Positions 38,377 through 47,761 of a stretch of DNA of 64,000 bases are shown here, piece by piece (the first letter of the stretch is position 1; every line of letters begins with the position of its first letter). Position numbers and translations under genes: made by a program. Location of the stretch: NCBI RefSeq assembly GCF_014189505.1, contig NZ_CP050301.1, positions 3,603,501 through 3,667,500 on the forward strand, given 5' to 3'. The notes under the pieces were generated by a model. It saw nothing but the letters and a program-made list of their open reading frames with translations, ran no database searches and was not told the DNA's origin. This DNA comes from Phyllobacterium sp. 628 (lineage in GTDB: Bacteria; Pseudomonadota; Alphaproteobacteria; Rhizobiales; Rhizobiaceae).

Positions 38377-40562
38377 GCCGCTCGCTCCTTGGCCTTGCGC
38401 GGCAGATGCGCCACCACATTCTCGATCATGCGCATACCGGCATTGTGTCCGAGCGTCATAATCGATTCCGGATGGAATTGCACGGCAGCGATCGGTTCAC
38501 TCTTGTGCTCGAAAGCCATGATGACGCCATCCTCGGTTTCCGCCGTCACGATGAATTCATCCGGCAGGCGGACAGGATCAGCGAAAATCGAATGATAACG
38601 CCCGACCGTCACTTCCTTTGGCAATCCGGAGAATATCTTGCCCTGCTTTGTAATACGGATACGTGACGGTTTGCCGTGCATCGGCACATGCAGTTGCCGA
38701 AGCGAGCCACCATAGGCCTCCGTCAAGGCCTGCAGGCCAAGGCAAACACCGAAGATCGGCAGTTCCCGCTTGCGCGCTTTCTTGATGGTGGCCTTGCAAT
38801 CAAAGTCTTCCGGAGTACCAGGTCCGGGCGAAAGCACGACCAGGTCCGGTTTCAGACGATCAAACACTTCATCCGCCACAGGCGTGCGAACTGTGGTCAC
38901 AGTCGCACCGGTCTGGCGGAAATAGTTGGCCAGCGTGTGCACAAACGAATCTTCATGATCAACAAGAAGAATCGACAGACCTTCACCGACGCGCGCCACA
39001 GCCCGCTCTTCCGGCAGGATATTGCTTTTATGCGCATCGCGCACCGCCGCAATCATCGCAGAAGCCTTGAGTTCGGTTTCCGCTTCTTCCTCTTCCGGTA
39101 TTGAATCATAGAGCAGCGTCGCGCCGGCACGAACCTGGGCAATACCATCCTTGATACGGATGGTGCGCAGGGTCAGGCCCGTATTCATATCACCGTTGAA
39201 ATTGACCATGCCAATGGCACCGCCATACCAGGCACGCGGGCTGCGTTCGTTTTCTTCGATAAAACGCATAGCCCAGAGTTTTGGTGCGCCCGTCACGGTC
39301 ACGGCCCACGCATGCGACAGGAAGCCATCAAAAGCATCCATATCTTCCCGGAGGCGGCCTTCAATATGATCCACCGTGTGGATGAGGCGCGAATACATTT
39401 CGATCTGGCGACGGCCGATCACCCGGACAGAACCCGGCTCGCACACACGGCTCTTGTCGTTGCGGTCAACATCCGAGCACATGGTCAACTCGGACTCATC
39501 CTTCTTGGAATTGAGCAGCTTGATGATCTGCTCTGAGTCGGCAATCGCGTCCTCACCGCGCTTGATCGTACCCGAAATCGGGCATGTCTCGATACGGCGG
39601 CCAACCACGCGAACGAACATCTCCGGCGAAGCACCAACGAGATATTCGTTGTCGCCAAGATTGATGTAAAACGAATAAGGCGACGGGTTGATGGCCTTCA
39701 AGCGGCGCGAAATCACCGACGGTTTGGTTTCGCAACGCTCGTAAAAAGTCTGTCCGGGTACGACTTCGAAAAGATCACCGCGTTTGAAGCTATCCTTGGC
39801 CTTCTTCACCAGTTCCGCATAATCGCCGGGATTGTGATCGCCGCGGCCGGGAATCTTGTCCGTTGGCTTGAACGCCTTGGCTTCGGTATCGCGCGACAGA
39901 CCATCTGTGGATGCGCCTTCGAATTCGTATTCGTAACGGTCCAGCCATGCCTTGGCGGCATGGTGGTCCACAACAAGAATTTCATCCGGCAAATAGAGCA
40001 CGATGTCGCGCTGATCATCCGGCCGCTTCAGCTTGTACTGGATCGGATCGAACTGGAATGCAAGATCATAGCCGAACGCACCATACAGACCGAGATTGGC
40101 GTCTTCTTCGCTGAAGAACAGAGCAACAATACCGCGCAAGACCGTGAAAACCGAAGGAACACGGGAGCGCTCTTCTTCTGTGAACGGACGGCTCGGCAAG
40201 GCAATTTCGAGGTCAAGCTTCGTTACACCAACGGCCGTGACAGACACTTCAGCAAGCGCAGCAACCGCTTTGTGGATCGGGCGTAACAGAATTTCGCCGC
40301 GCTTGTTCAGCGCCTCGATGGTCATGTGACGGCCATTGGAGGTGATGACAACGGGTGGATCGATGATGGCGGTATCCCAGCGCGTATAGCGGCCCGGATA
40401 CTCGTAGTTCGACGAGAAGACCGCGCCCCGGCGTTCATCCAGCCCATCCACATAACTGTCGATAGCGCTGGCATAGGCCGTTGCAACGCGTGACCGGGAA
40501 ATCGTGACACCACCTGCCGTGTCAAACATTTCCACATCGCCCTCAATTCTATGCATCATCAT
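38373..40562 (-). CDS. trpE(G): Anthranilate synthase, fused TrpE and TrpG
   Basis: Makes anthranilate from chorismate and glutamine. The 729-residue product, the usual length for the Rhizobiales fusion, has the TrpE half first, with feedback and chorismate motifs [20 protein letters not shown] and [16 protein letters not shown]. The TrpG glutamine amidotransferase follows from about residue 520, with the catalytic Cys in [18 protein letters not shown] and His in [13 protein letters not shown] 40562 follows GGAG by five bases. Transcription is preceded by a trpL attenuator. The stop overlaps the downstream CDF start. Confidence 0.96.
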   Translation of the reverse strand: MMMHRIEGDVEMFDTAGGVTISRSRVATAYASAIDSYVDGLDERRGAVFSSNYEYPGRYTRWDTAIIDPPVVITSNGRHMTIEALNKRGEILLRPIHKAVAALAEVSVTAVGVTKLDLEIALPSRPFTEEERSRVPSVFTVLRGIVALFFSEEDANLGLYGAFGYDLAFQFDPIQYKLKRPDDQRDIVLYLPDEILVVDHHAAKAWLDRYEYEFEGASTDGLSRDTEAKAFKPTDKIPGRGDHNPGDYAELVKKAKDSFKRGDLFEVVPGQTFYERCETKPSVISRRLKAINPSPYSFYINLGDNEYLVGASPEMFVRVVGRRIETCPISGTIKRGEDAIADSEQIIKLLNSKKDESELTMCSDVDRNDKSRVCEPGSVRVIGRRQIEMYSRLIHTVDHIEGRLREDMDAFDGFLSHAWAVTVTGAPKLWAMRFIEENERSPRAWYGGAIGMVNFNGDMNTGLTLRTIRIKDGIAQVRAGATLLYDSIPEEEEAETELKASAMIAAVRDAHKSNILPEERAVARVGEGLSILLVDHEDSFVHTLANYFRQTGATVTTVRTPVADEVFDRLKPDLVVLSPGPGTPEDFDCKATIKKARKRELPIFGVCLGLQALTEAYGGSLRQLHVPMHGKPSRIRITKQGKIFSGLPKEVTVGRYHSIFADPVRLPDEFIVTAETEDGVIMAFEHKSEPIAAVQFHPESIMTLGHNAGMRMIENVVAHLPRKAKERAA

Positions 40563-40604
40563 TTCCACTCCGTTGCATTTGGCTTTGCGGGCTTACTGAC
40601 GGTC

Positions 40605-40639
40605 AAACAAAAAGGCCGCCCGGAAAACCCGTTGCGGCC
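40605..40639 (-). terminator. trp attenuator terminator
   Basis: On the minus strand GGCCGC (40639-40634) pairs with GCGGCC (40619-40614) around an inner CGG/CCG stem, followed by TTTTTGTTT. A GCGGCC at 40678-40673, just after the trpL stop, can pair with the same 5' arm as an antiterminator. It lies 43 bases before the trpE(G) ATG. Confidence 0.85.
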
Positions 40640-40680
40640 CTGATCCCTTTACGTGCGTGCAAAAGGCTGCGTGGCCGCTA

Positions 40681-40728
40681 TCAGCGAGCCCACCACCAGC
40701 CATTTGAAATAATAACGCGCGTGTTCAT
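40681..40728 (-). CDS. trpL: Tryptophan leader peptide
   Basis: A 15-residue leader, MNTRVIISNGWWWAR, with three adjacent Trp codons (11-13) just before Ala-Arg-stop. Low charged tRNA-Trp stalls the ribosome there and prevents the downstream terminator. No Shine-Dalgarno precedes the ATG, and the promoter position predicts transcription starting at or a base from it. In Sinorhizobium the terminated transcript acts as a trans small RNA and the peptide has a separate role (from memory); whether that holds here is unknown. Confidence 0.92.
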   Translation of the reverse strand: MNTRVIISNGWWWAR

Positions 40729-40736
40729 GGCGGTGA

Positions 40737-40765
40737 TTGTTAGCGTTACGCGGCGACGCTTGCAA
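40737..40765 (-). promoter_or_regulatory. Candidate promoter of trpL-trpE(G)
   Basis: Minus strand TTGCAA (40765-40760), 17-base spacer, TAACAA (40742-40737), eight bases before the trpL ATG. It lies in the gap after the fhs stop at 40794. Confidence 0.5.
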
Positions 40766-40793
40766 CAGCAAAAATCATGCACATCGAAATCGG

Positions 40794-42479
40794 CTAAAAT
40801 AGCCCCTCGATCAAACCCTGTTCATTGAGGTGAATACGCTCGGCCGATGGGGACTTTGGCAGACCCGGCATGGTCATGATCTCGCCGCAGATGGCGACAA
40901 CAAACCCGGCTCCTGCTGATAGCCGGACTTCACGCACATGCACCACATGATTGACGGGCGCGCCGCGCAAGTGCGGATCGGTCGAGAATGAATATTGCGT
41001 CTTGGCCATACAAACGGGCAGATGGCCATAACCTGCCGCTTCCCATACGCGCAGCTGATCACGCACGCTGGCATCCGCATCCGCCTCGGCACCGCGATAG
41101 ATGCGTTTGACGACGGTCTCTATCTTGTCAAACAGCGAGAGCTCATCCTCATATAATGGAGAAAACTGCGCCGAACCGCTTTCGGCCAGAGAAACGACCT
41201 TATGAGCAAGTTCCTCGATTCCGGCCGAACCCTGTGCCCAATGTTTACAAAGGATGGCTTCTGCGCCATGGGCGGCAACAAAACTTTTGACGGTTTCGAT
41301 TTCCGCATCCGTATCGGCGCTGAAATGATTGATCGCCACAACCACAGGCACACCGAACTGACGGACATTTTCCATGTGACGGCCTAGATTGGCACAACCG
41401 GCTTTCACGGCTGCTGCGTTCTCAATACCAAGATCGTCCTTGGCAACACCGCCATGCATCTTCATGGCACGCACTGTGGCGACGATCACCGCAGCGGCGG
41501 GCTTCAACCCCGCTTTGCGGCATTTGATATTAAAGAATTTCTCTGCGCCCAGATCAGCACCGAATCCGGCTTCTGTCACCACATAATCAGCAAGCTTCAA
41601 TGCCGTGGTGGTGGCAACAACGGAATTACAGCCATGGGCGATATTGGCGAATGGTCCGCCATGCACAAAAGCCGGATTGTTTTCCAGCGTCTGCACCAGA
41701 TTGGGCTGCATGGCATCTTTCAGGAGAACAGCCATCGCTTTGTCTGCCTTGAGGTCACGCGCATAAACAGCACTCTTGTCGAAGCGGTAGCCAATAATGA
41801 TATTGCCCAGCCGCTCTTCCAGATCGGCAAGGTCCGTTGCAAGGCAGAGGATCGCCATAACTTCCGAGGCAACTGTGATGTCAAAACCGGATTCGCGCGG
41901 GAAGCCATTGGCCACGCCGCCAAGCGACGAGGCGATACCGCGCAGGGCACGGTCATTCATATCCATCACTCGCCGCCAGGTGATACGGCGTGTATCGAGA
42001 TTGAGCTCGTTGCCCCAATAGACATGGTTGTCGATCATGGCCGCCAGCAGATTGTGCGCCGAGGTGATGGCGTGAAAATCGCCGGTAAAATGCAGGTTAA
42101 TATCTTCCATGGGAATGACCTGCGCATAACCGCCACCCGCAGCGCCTCCCTTGATACCAAAACAGGGACCAAGTGACGCTTCACGAATACAGACAATCGC
42201 CTTCTTGCCGATGCGATTGAGACCGTCGCCCAGCCCCACCGTCGTTGTCGTCTTGCCCTCGCCCGCGGGCGTCGGGCTGACGGCCGTCACCAGAATGAGT
42301 TTGCCGTCCTTGGCACCACGCTTCGAGCGAATGAATTCCGCTGACAGTTTCGCCTTGTCATGACCGTAGGGAACGAGATGTTCCGGTGCGATGCCGATTT
42401 TTGCACCAATCTCAAGCACCGGCTTTTTGCTTGCAGCGCGCGCAATCTCGATATCAGATTTAACGGCAACCATCGGCAT
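40794..42479 (-). CDS. fhs: Formate-tetrahydrofolate ligase
   Basis: Makes 10-formyl-tetrahydrofolate from formate, ATP and tetrahydrofolate. 561 residues from ATG 42479 (AGGAGAAC upstream); a second ATG six bases on is equally possible. P-loop [18 protein letters not shown], then [20 protein letters not shown] and the C-terminal [15 protein letters not shown]. Not all Rhizobiales have it, and no neighbouring C1 gene is present. It lies between putA and the trp leader as its own unit. Confidence 0.95.
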   Translation of the reverse strand: MPMVAVKSDIEIARAASKKPVLEIGAKIGIAPEHLVPYGHDKAKLSAEFIRSKRGAKDGKLILVTAVSPTPAGEGKTTTTVGLGDGLNRIGKKAIVCIREASLGPCFGIKGGAAGGGYAQVIPMEDINLHFTGDFHAITSAHNLLAAMIDNHVYWGNELNLDTRRITWRRVMDMNDRALRGIASSLGGVANGFPRESGFDITVASEVMAILCLATDLADLEERLGNIIIGYRFDKSAVYARDLKADKAMAVLLKDAMQPNLVQTLENNPAFVHGGPFANIAHGCNSVVATTTALKLADYVVTEAGFGADLGAEKFFNIKCRKAGLKPAAAVIVATVRAMKMHGGVAKDDLGIENAAAVKAGCANLGRHMENVRQFGVPVVVAINHFSADTDAEIETVKSFVAAHGAEAILCKHWAQGSAGIEELAHKVVSLAESGSAQFSPLYEDELSLFDKIETVVKRIYRGAEADADASVRDQLRVWEAAGYGHLPVCMAKTQYSFSTDPHLRGAPVNHVVHVREVRLSAGAGFVVAICGEIMTMPGLPKSPSAERIHLNEQGLIEGLF

Positions 42480-42523
42480 GTTCTCCTGTCGTGAAGACGT
42501 CAAATATCATCGTAGAAGCGAAA

Positions 42524-42552
42524 TGGGGATAGTGAGCGGCTCACTATCCCCA
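42524..42552. terminator. 13-bp perfect hairpin between putA and fhs
   Basis: TGGGGATAGTGAG (42524-42536) pairs perfectly with CTCACTATCCCCA (42540-42552) over a three-base loop, 32 bases past the putA stop. It is followed on the minus strand by ATTTCGC, so the T-run is weak. It probably ends putA transcription. Its GGGATAGTGAG core resembles the inner part of the palindromic repeat at 58211. Confidence 0.65.
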
Positions 42553-42583
42553 ATTGCGCGTCACTTCCAAACAGTTTTGCCGT

Positions 42584-45500
42584 TTATTCGCCCATGGCGA
42601 TCAGGCTCGCATTGCCACCGGCAGCTGCGGTATTGACTGAGACGACCTGTTCCAGCGCGAACCGCGTAAGGTACGATGGACCGCCAGCCTTGGGGCCGGT
42701 GCCGGACAGACCCGAACCACCGAAGGGCTGCGTGCCGACAACGGCACCGATTGTGTTGCGGTTAACATAGACATTGCCGATATCAAGCCGGTCGATGACC
42801 TTCACCACCGTCGCCTCAATGCGTGTATGCAGACCAAAAGTCAGGCCATAACCGGTCGAAGCAATCTGATCGAGCACCTTGTCGAGATCCTTGGCTTTCC
42901 AGCGCACCACATGCAGAACCGGACCGAACACTTCGCGTTCCAGTGCCTCCGCATGATTGAGCTCGACAATATGCGGTGCAAAAAACAAGCCTTCATCCGG
43001 TGCAGTACCGGCATAGCGCACCTTCTGGCTTTTGCGCATGGCTGCAATATGGGCCGTCAGCATATCCCGCTGCGCCTGATCGATAATCGGGCCAACATCT
43101 GTCGATGCAAGTGACGGGTCGCCAAGCGTGAGTTCGCGTGCCGCCCCCTCGATCATCTCAAGCATGTTGTCGGCAATATCTTCTTGCAGATAGAGGATAC
43201 GCAGTGCGGAACAACGCTGACCCGCCGACCGGAATGCCGACATAACCACATCATCCGCAACCTGTTCCGATAGGGCCGTTGCATCAACGATCATTCCATT
43301 GAGACCACCGGTCTCGGCAATCAGCGGGACGATCGGCCCTTTCTTGGCCGCCAAAGTGCGGTTGATGGCCCAGGCGGTATCCGTGGACCCGGTGAACGCA
43401 ACACCGGCAATATCCGCGTGGGAGGTCAACGCGGCACCCACAGAACCATCACCCGGAACGTAGAGAACCGCATCTTTCGGCACACCGGCTTCATGCAGGA
43501 GCCGGATGGCTTCATAGGCAATCAAAGGCGTCTGTTCGGCTGGCTTTGCAACAACCGTGTTGCCAGCGGCTAGCGCTGCCGTCACCTGTCCGAGAAAGAT
43601 CGCCAGCGGGAAATTCCACGGGCTGATGCAAACGAATGCGCCCCGGCCACGATGGCGCAACTTGTTATCCTCACCCGTCGGTCCTGGCATGACCTTGTCG
43701 GCAGCAAACTGGCGGCGGGCTTCAGCGGCATAGTAGCGGCAGAAATCTACGGCTTCGCGAATTTCGGCAATACCATCATCCAGCGTCTTGCCAGCCTCAC
43801 GTGACAAGAGATCCATCAACAGGTTGCGATTGTCCTCGAGCAGATCACCAGCTTTTTCCAGAGCTTTGGCACGCGTATCGACCGGTACCCGCGACCAGGC
43901 GTAAAAGCCCTTCTTGGCGACGCCAACGGCTTTCGCCGCTTCATCAGCCGTAGCAAACACGACCGTACCAACGGTTGAACCATTGACGGGGGAAACAACA
44001 TTCTGATCTTTACCCGACGCTTTCACACCATCAATCAGCGGAACGGCATTGATGCTGCGCGATGCCTTCGCAATACCGCCCAACAAGGAAGCCAATTCCT
44101 TCCGGTCCCCCAATTCGACACCAGCCGAGTTGAGACGCTTGCCATAAATTTTGGAAGGCAGCGGGATATGCGGATGACGATAGCCTTTGCCATCGTTGAG
44201 CTTTTCGGCTGGACGCACCAACAAATCCGCGATTGGCACATTATTGTCGCCGACCACAGCAACAAATGACGAATTCGCGCCATTTTCGAGCAGACGGCGA
44301 ACAAGATAAGCCAACAGGTCGCGATAGCCACCAACCGGCGCATAAATGCGGCAGGCGATTCTATCGTCTTTTTCCGTAACCTGCTTGTAGAGGCTCTCCC
44401 CCATGCCGTGCAGACGCTGGAATTCGAACCCAGTCTTGTCGCTGCCAGCCATTTCCAGAATCATCGCAACGGTCAATGCATTGTGTGTTGCGAACTGCGG
44501 GAAAATGCGCGGGCGGGCATCGAGCATGCGCTTGGCGCAAGCCATATAGGATGCATCTGTTGCCGGCTTGCGGGTAAAAACCGGATAATCTGGCAGACCT
44601 CGCTCCTGCGTCCGCTTCACTTCTGTATCCCAATAAGCGCCCTTAACCAGACGCACCATCATCTTGCGGTTGTGGCGAGCAGCCAGCCGGTCGATATGAT
44701 CGATGACTTCCAAGGCACGCTTCTGATAGGCCTGAATTGCCAGACCAAATCCATCCCAGCCATCGAGCGAAGGATCGGCGAATACCCGGTCAATCACATC
44801 CAATGACAATTCAAGCCGATCAGCTTCTTCCGCGTCGACAGTGAAGTTGAGATCATAGGATTTCGCCTTCTGCGCCAGAACCAGCAGATCAGGTACGAGT
44901 TCAGCCATAACCTGATCATGATGAGTTGCGAGATAACGTGGATGCAAAGCGGAAAGCTTCACCGAAATACCCATACGATCAGGCAGTTTCTTGTTGCCTG
45001 TAGCGCGGCCAATCGCGTCGATAGCGTCTGAATACGATTTGAAATAGCCCTTCGCGTCCTTGCGGGTGCGGGCGCCCTCGCCCAGCATATCGAAGGAATG
45101 GCGATAGCCCTTGGCTTCGTTGGACGCCGCACGCTTCAACGCATCCTTGATGGTTTCGCCGAGGACGAAATGATGACCGAGATAGCGCATGGCCTGTTTG
45201 GTCGCGGTGCGAACGGTCGGCAGACCGATACGCTTGACCAGCGAAGAAATAACACCTTCCGGCGTTTCGCCCGGTTTGATGACTTTCGCTGACAGGCCAA
45301 GCGCCCAGGCAGAGGCCGAGACAAACCACGTATCGCCGCTTGGCTCATGCTCAGACCAATGGCCCTGCTTCAGCTTGTCTTCAATAAGCTTGTCCTGTGT
45401 TGCCGCATCCGGCACGCGCAACAGCGCTTCGGCCAGAACCATCAGCGCCAAACCTTCACGCGTGGAAAGCCCATATTCGCGCAGGAAATCCTCAACCCCG

Positions 45501-45676
45501 CCGATGCCGCTCGCCTCTTTACGAATCGTCGCGATATATTTGCTGGCGCGCGCATCAATCTGACGATTGACGTCTTCTGGCAGGGCAATGGTTTTGAGCA
45601 GTGAAGCAACCAGTTGCTGGTCATCCACCGCGTAGGGCGCATTAAAATCGTTTGAAGACGGCAATGGTCTGGTCAT
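42584..45676 (-). CDS. putA: Bifunctional proline dehydrogenase / P5C dehydrogenase
   Basis: Oxidises proline to glutamate in two steps. The 1030-residue product has an FAD-dependent proline dehydrogenase domain (GISVKLSALHPRY, LNFTVDAEEADRLELSLDV, MVRLVKGAYWDTEVKRTQ) to about residue 480, then an NAD-dependent aldehyde dehydrogenase with CISPWNFPLAIFLGQVTAAL and the nucleophile Cys in RSAGQRCSALRIL. There is no N-terminal ribbon-helix-helix, so it does not regulate itself. A divergent Lrp-type gene is the probable regulator. Confidence 0.96.
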   Translation of the reverse strand: MTRPLPSSNDFNAPYAVDDQQLVASLLKTIALPEDVNRQIDARASKYIATIRKEASGIGGVEDFLREYGLSTREGLALMVLAEALLRVPDAATQDKLIEDKLKQGHWSEHEPSGDTWFVSASAWALGLSAKVIKPGETPEGVISSLVKRIGLPTVRTATKQAMRYLGHHFVLGETIKDALKRAASNEAKGYRHSFDMLGEGARTRKDAKGYFKSYSDAIDAIGRATGNKKLPDRMGISVKLSALHPRYLATHHDQVMAELVPDLLVLAQKAKSYDLNFTVDAEEADRLELSLDVIDRVFADPSLDGWDGFGLAIQAYQKRALEVIDHIDRLAARHNRKMMVRLVKGAYWDTEVKRTQERGLPDYPVFTRKPATDASYMACAKRMLDARPRIFPQFATHNALTVAMILEMAGSDKTGFEFQRLHGMGESLYKQVTEKDDRIACRIYAPVGGYRDLLAYLVRRLLENGANSSFVAVVGDNNVPIADLLVRPAEKLNDGKGYRHPHIPLPSKIYGKRLNSAGVELGDRKELASLLGGIAKASRSINAVPLIDGVKASGKDQNVVSPVNGSTVGTVVFATADEAAKAVGVAKKGFYAWSRVPVDTRAKALEKAGDLLEDNRNLLMDLLSREAGKTLDDGIAEIREAVDFCRYYAAEARRQFAADKVMPGPTGEDNKLRHRGRGAFVCISPWNFPLAIFLGQVTAALAAGNTVVAKPAEQTPLIAYEAIRLLHEAGVPKDAVLYVPGDGSVGAALTSHADIAGVAFTGSTDTAWAINRTLAAKKGPIVPLIAETGGLNGMIVDATALSEQVADDVVMSAFRSAGQRCSALRILYLQEDIADNMLEMIEGAARELTLGDPSLASTDVGPIIDQAQRDMLTAHIAAMRKSQKVRYAGTAPDEGLFFAPHIVELNHAEALEREVFGPVLHVVRWKAKDLDKVLDQIASTGYGLTFGLHTRIEATVVKVIDRLDIGNVYVNRNTIGAVVGTQPFGGSGLSGTGPKAGGPSYLTRFALEQVVSVNTAAAGGNASLIAMGE

Positions 45677-45786
45677 CAGGCTTCCCCCTATTGATTTTTC
45701 CCATATAATCTATTCCACTTGGTTATTCTCACCAATGAAAGCTGACAAATCAGCGTAAAAAACTGCGAAACGGGGATATTTTAGCG
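45677..45786. promoter_or_regulatory. putA-putR divergent control region
   Basis: 110 bp, AT-rich, between the two start codons. For putA the minus strand has TTGGTG (45735-45730), 17 bases, TAGATT (45712-45707). The run from 45700 to 45735 is the most likely place for Lrp-type binding. No clear plus-strand promoter for putR was found. Confidence 0.45.
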
Positions 45787-46248
45787 ATGAAGAATTTGGA
45801 TAGTCTTGACCGGCGCATTTTGCGCGAGCTGCAGAAGGACGGACGGCTCTCCAACACCGAATTATCCGAGCGGATCAGCCTTTCGCAAACCGCCACAACG
45901 GAGCGGGTCAAGCGCCTGACCCGAGAAGGTTATATCCTTGGCTACACGGCAAAATTGTCGCCGAAAAAACTCGAACGCGCAATGCTGGTTTTTGTTGAAA
46001 TCAAGCTGGATCGCACAACGCCGGATGTTTTCGCCACGTTTGCAGCTGCAACCCGGCGCAATCAGGACGTTTTGGAATGCCATATGGTGGCGGGCGGCTT
46101 TGATTATCTCATCAAGGCGCGTGTTGCCGACATGGAGCACTACCGGCGCTTTCTTTCCGACGCGCTCCTCTCGCTGCCTGGCGTTCGTGAATCCCACACC
46201 TATGCGGTGATGGAAGAGGTGAAGGAAACAACCCACCTTCCGGTTTGA
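45787..46248 (+). CDS. putR: Lrp/AsnC-family regulator, probable PutR
   Basis: A 153-residue regulator. The helix-turn-helix begins DSLDRRILRELQKDGRLSNT with SQTATTERVKRLTREGYILG, then the ligand-binding RAM domain (MLVFVEIKLDRTTPDVFATF, DVLECHMVAGGFDYLIKARV). It is divergent from putA with 110 bp between them; in Rhizobiales and Rhodobacter such a gene activates putA in response to proline. The symbol rests on this context. Confidence 0.88.
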   Translation: MKNLDSLDRRILRELQKDGRLSNTELSERISLSQTATTERVKRLTREGYILGYTAKLSPKKLERAMLVFVEIKLDRTTPDVFATFAAATRRNQDVLECHMVAGGFDYLIKARVADMEHYRRFLSDALLSLPGVRESHTYAVMEEVKETTHLPV

Positions 46249-46461
46249 GCGAAATGCAGCGCACTTCGTTTTTCACGAGAACAGCGCCGCAACCGTTAGC
46301 ATAATTTATGCAACTCCCCGTTCGTTGCCGAACAGGACCAACTCCAGCATCAATGGAAGCGTTGAGGGCAGAAGCAACAGCACCGGGCCAGCGGTGTATC
46401 GGAGGGGATTGGCTTCTTCGACTGCAGCATCAGCCTTGCCATTAACTTTGGAGGTGACACC

Positions 46462-46548
46462 ATGTGGTTTAGACCGCTGAGTATCACGCTGGAAGTGAAA
46501 AAGATCCGGAGTCGCTGGCAAGTGACTCTCCGGATCCTTTTCCACTAG
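46462..46548 (+). CDS. Candidate 28-residue basic small protein
   Basis: ATG 46462 is preceded by GGAGGTGACACC, a near-perfect ribosome site. The peptide starts MWFRPLSITLEVKKIRSRW and stays basic and amphipathic to TLRILFH, then TAG. Its last codons lie inside a strong hairpin (46503-46536) followed by CTTTTCC, so coding end and transcript end coincide. No homologue is known to me and no downstream gene on this strand is close. The start site is the main support. Confidence 0.5.
   Translation: MWFRPLSITLEVKKIRSRWQVTLRILFH
46503..46536 (+). terminator. Terminator overlapping the small ORF
   Basis: GATCCGG (46503-46509) pairs with CCGGATC (46530-46536); inside it AGTCGC pairs with GTGACT (one G-U) with a two-base bulge and a six-base loop. 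It is followed by CTTTTCC. Confidence 0.65.
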
Positions 46549-46556
46549 ACAGAAAA

Positions 46557-46580
46557 GAGGGCGGGCGAAAGCCCGCTCTC
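46557..46580 (-). terminator. Terminator of the five-gene ATPase operon
   Basis: A 10-bp stem, 46557-46566 with 46571-46580, around GAAA (TTTC on the minus strand), followed on the minus strand by TTTTCTG. It lies 42 bases after the stop of the last operon gene. Confidence 0.8.
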
Positions 46581-46621
46581 ACTCCAAAACAGAATATAAC
46601 ATTTTACCCAATAAAGTCCAA

Positions 46622-47749
46622 CTATTGCTGCAAGACTTGCTTGATATCGATCAGATTCGAGCGCACGCGCAGGATATAGAAACCCATGGTTGTCAGATGG
46701 TTAGGCAACAACCAGCCGCCTTCACTGCCATTGGCGATAATCCAGGGCTGAATGGCGAGAGCCGAACGGAGCTGACCGTCCATACCATCCCATAGGGGTG
46801 TCAGGTGCTTCTCCTGCAAGACCTGCTTGAAGTCGACCTGCGCCGCATTCATCAAGCCGTAATAGGCATAGAGCTGGCCATAGGCGAACCAGAACCGGTC
46901 ATCTGCACGCGTATCGAACCAGCCGTAATTGTTGTTCTCCGAACGGTCTTTCAGAATGGCGGAAGTCGCGCCGATATCGTTGGCGATGCGGTCAATGAAC
47001 TGAATGAGATTATCCGCACGGGCATCAAAAATCGCGTTGCAGGTTTCAAGCTTCGAATTGAAGGTGCGCAGATCTTTGACCGCCGCACGGTAATAGCTTG
47101 GTGTTGGTGTCTTCGGACCAAATGGGCTGAGACCAAAATACCAGGAATCTTCGGTGAACTGCAGATTGCCGCGAGCCTTCTGCAGATCGCCGTCGATTTG
47201 CGATGTCCCACGCACACGGCCAAGCGTATCAACCAGCTCAACCGCCGTGCGGCGAACCGCAGAATTGATGCCGCGCTGGAATGCTGCCTTGTTGTCCAGG
47301 AACGGCGTATCGTCCCATGACATGCCGAAGAAGCCAGCTTTGAACAACAGCATGGAGGAAATCCATGCATTCTGATTCACGTTGAAATCAGTCAAATCAG
47401 CCGTCACTTCAACAACAGCCGACCGGGCGCAGGTCTTGGGCGCAGCTGCGTCAGTTGCTTGACCCGGCACAGGCTCACCGGCAGCCACCTGACGCTTTTC
47501 GAAGTTATAGGCCGCAACATAGTCCGGATTAAAATTGGTCCAAACCTGTGTGACCCAGAAGAAATAACCATAGAGGCCGATCCAGAGCACGACAATCGCT
47601 CCCACCACGGCCTTTAACATCCAACCACGTTGGGTGTACCAACTGCCAGCCCACATGAACGGCCAAAGGATTGCTCCGACCACATAGCCGATACCGCGAC
47701 CGATAAGGTAGAAAATCCGGCTGAAGAAATTAATGATGGGGTCGAGCAT
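46622..47749 (-). CDS. DUF2333-type membrane protein, operon gene 5
   Basis: A 375-residue protein with an N-terminal hydrophobic region, IINFFSRIFYLIGRGIGYVV then AVVGAIVVLWIGLYGYFFWV (two helices), and a large soluble C-terminal part (AVVEVTADLTDFNVNQNAW, SMLLFKAGFFGMSWDDTPFLD). The pattern matches DUF2333. It is the last gene of a five-gene operon (12 bp after the previous gene) and is the only clear membrane component, so it may anchor the system. Function unknown. Confidence 0.8.
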   Translation of the reverse strand: MLDPIINFFSRIFYLIGRGIGYVVGAILWPFMWAGSWYTQRGWMLKAVVGAIVVLWIGLYGYFFWVTQVWTNFNPDYVAAYNFEKRQVAAGEPVPGQATDAAAPKTCARSAVVEVTADLTDFNVNQNAWISSMLLFKAGFFGMSWDDTPFLDNKAAFQRGINSAVRRTAVELVDTLGRVRGTSQIDGDLQKARGNLQFTEDSWYFGLSPFGPKTPTPSYYRAAVKDLRTFNSKLETCNAIFDARADNLIQFIDRIANDIGATSAILKDRSENNNYGWFDTRADDRFWFAYGQLYAYYGLMNAAQVDFKQVLQEKHLTPLWDGMDGQLRSALAIQPWIIANGSEGGWLLPNHLTTMGFYILRVRSNLIDIKQVLQQ

Positions 47750-47761
47750 TGTGCATCCTTA

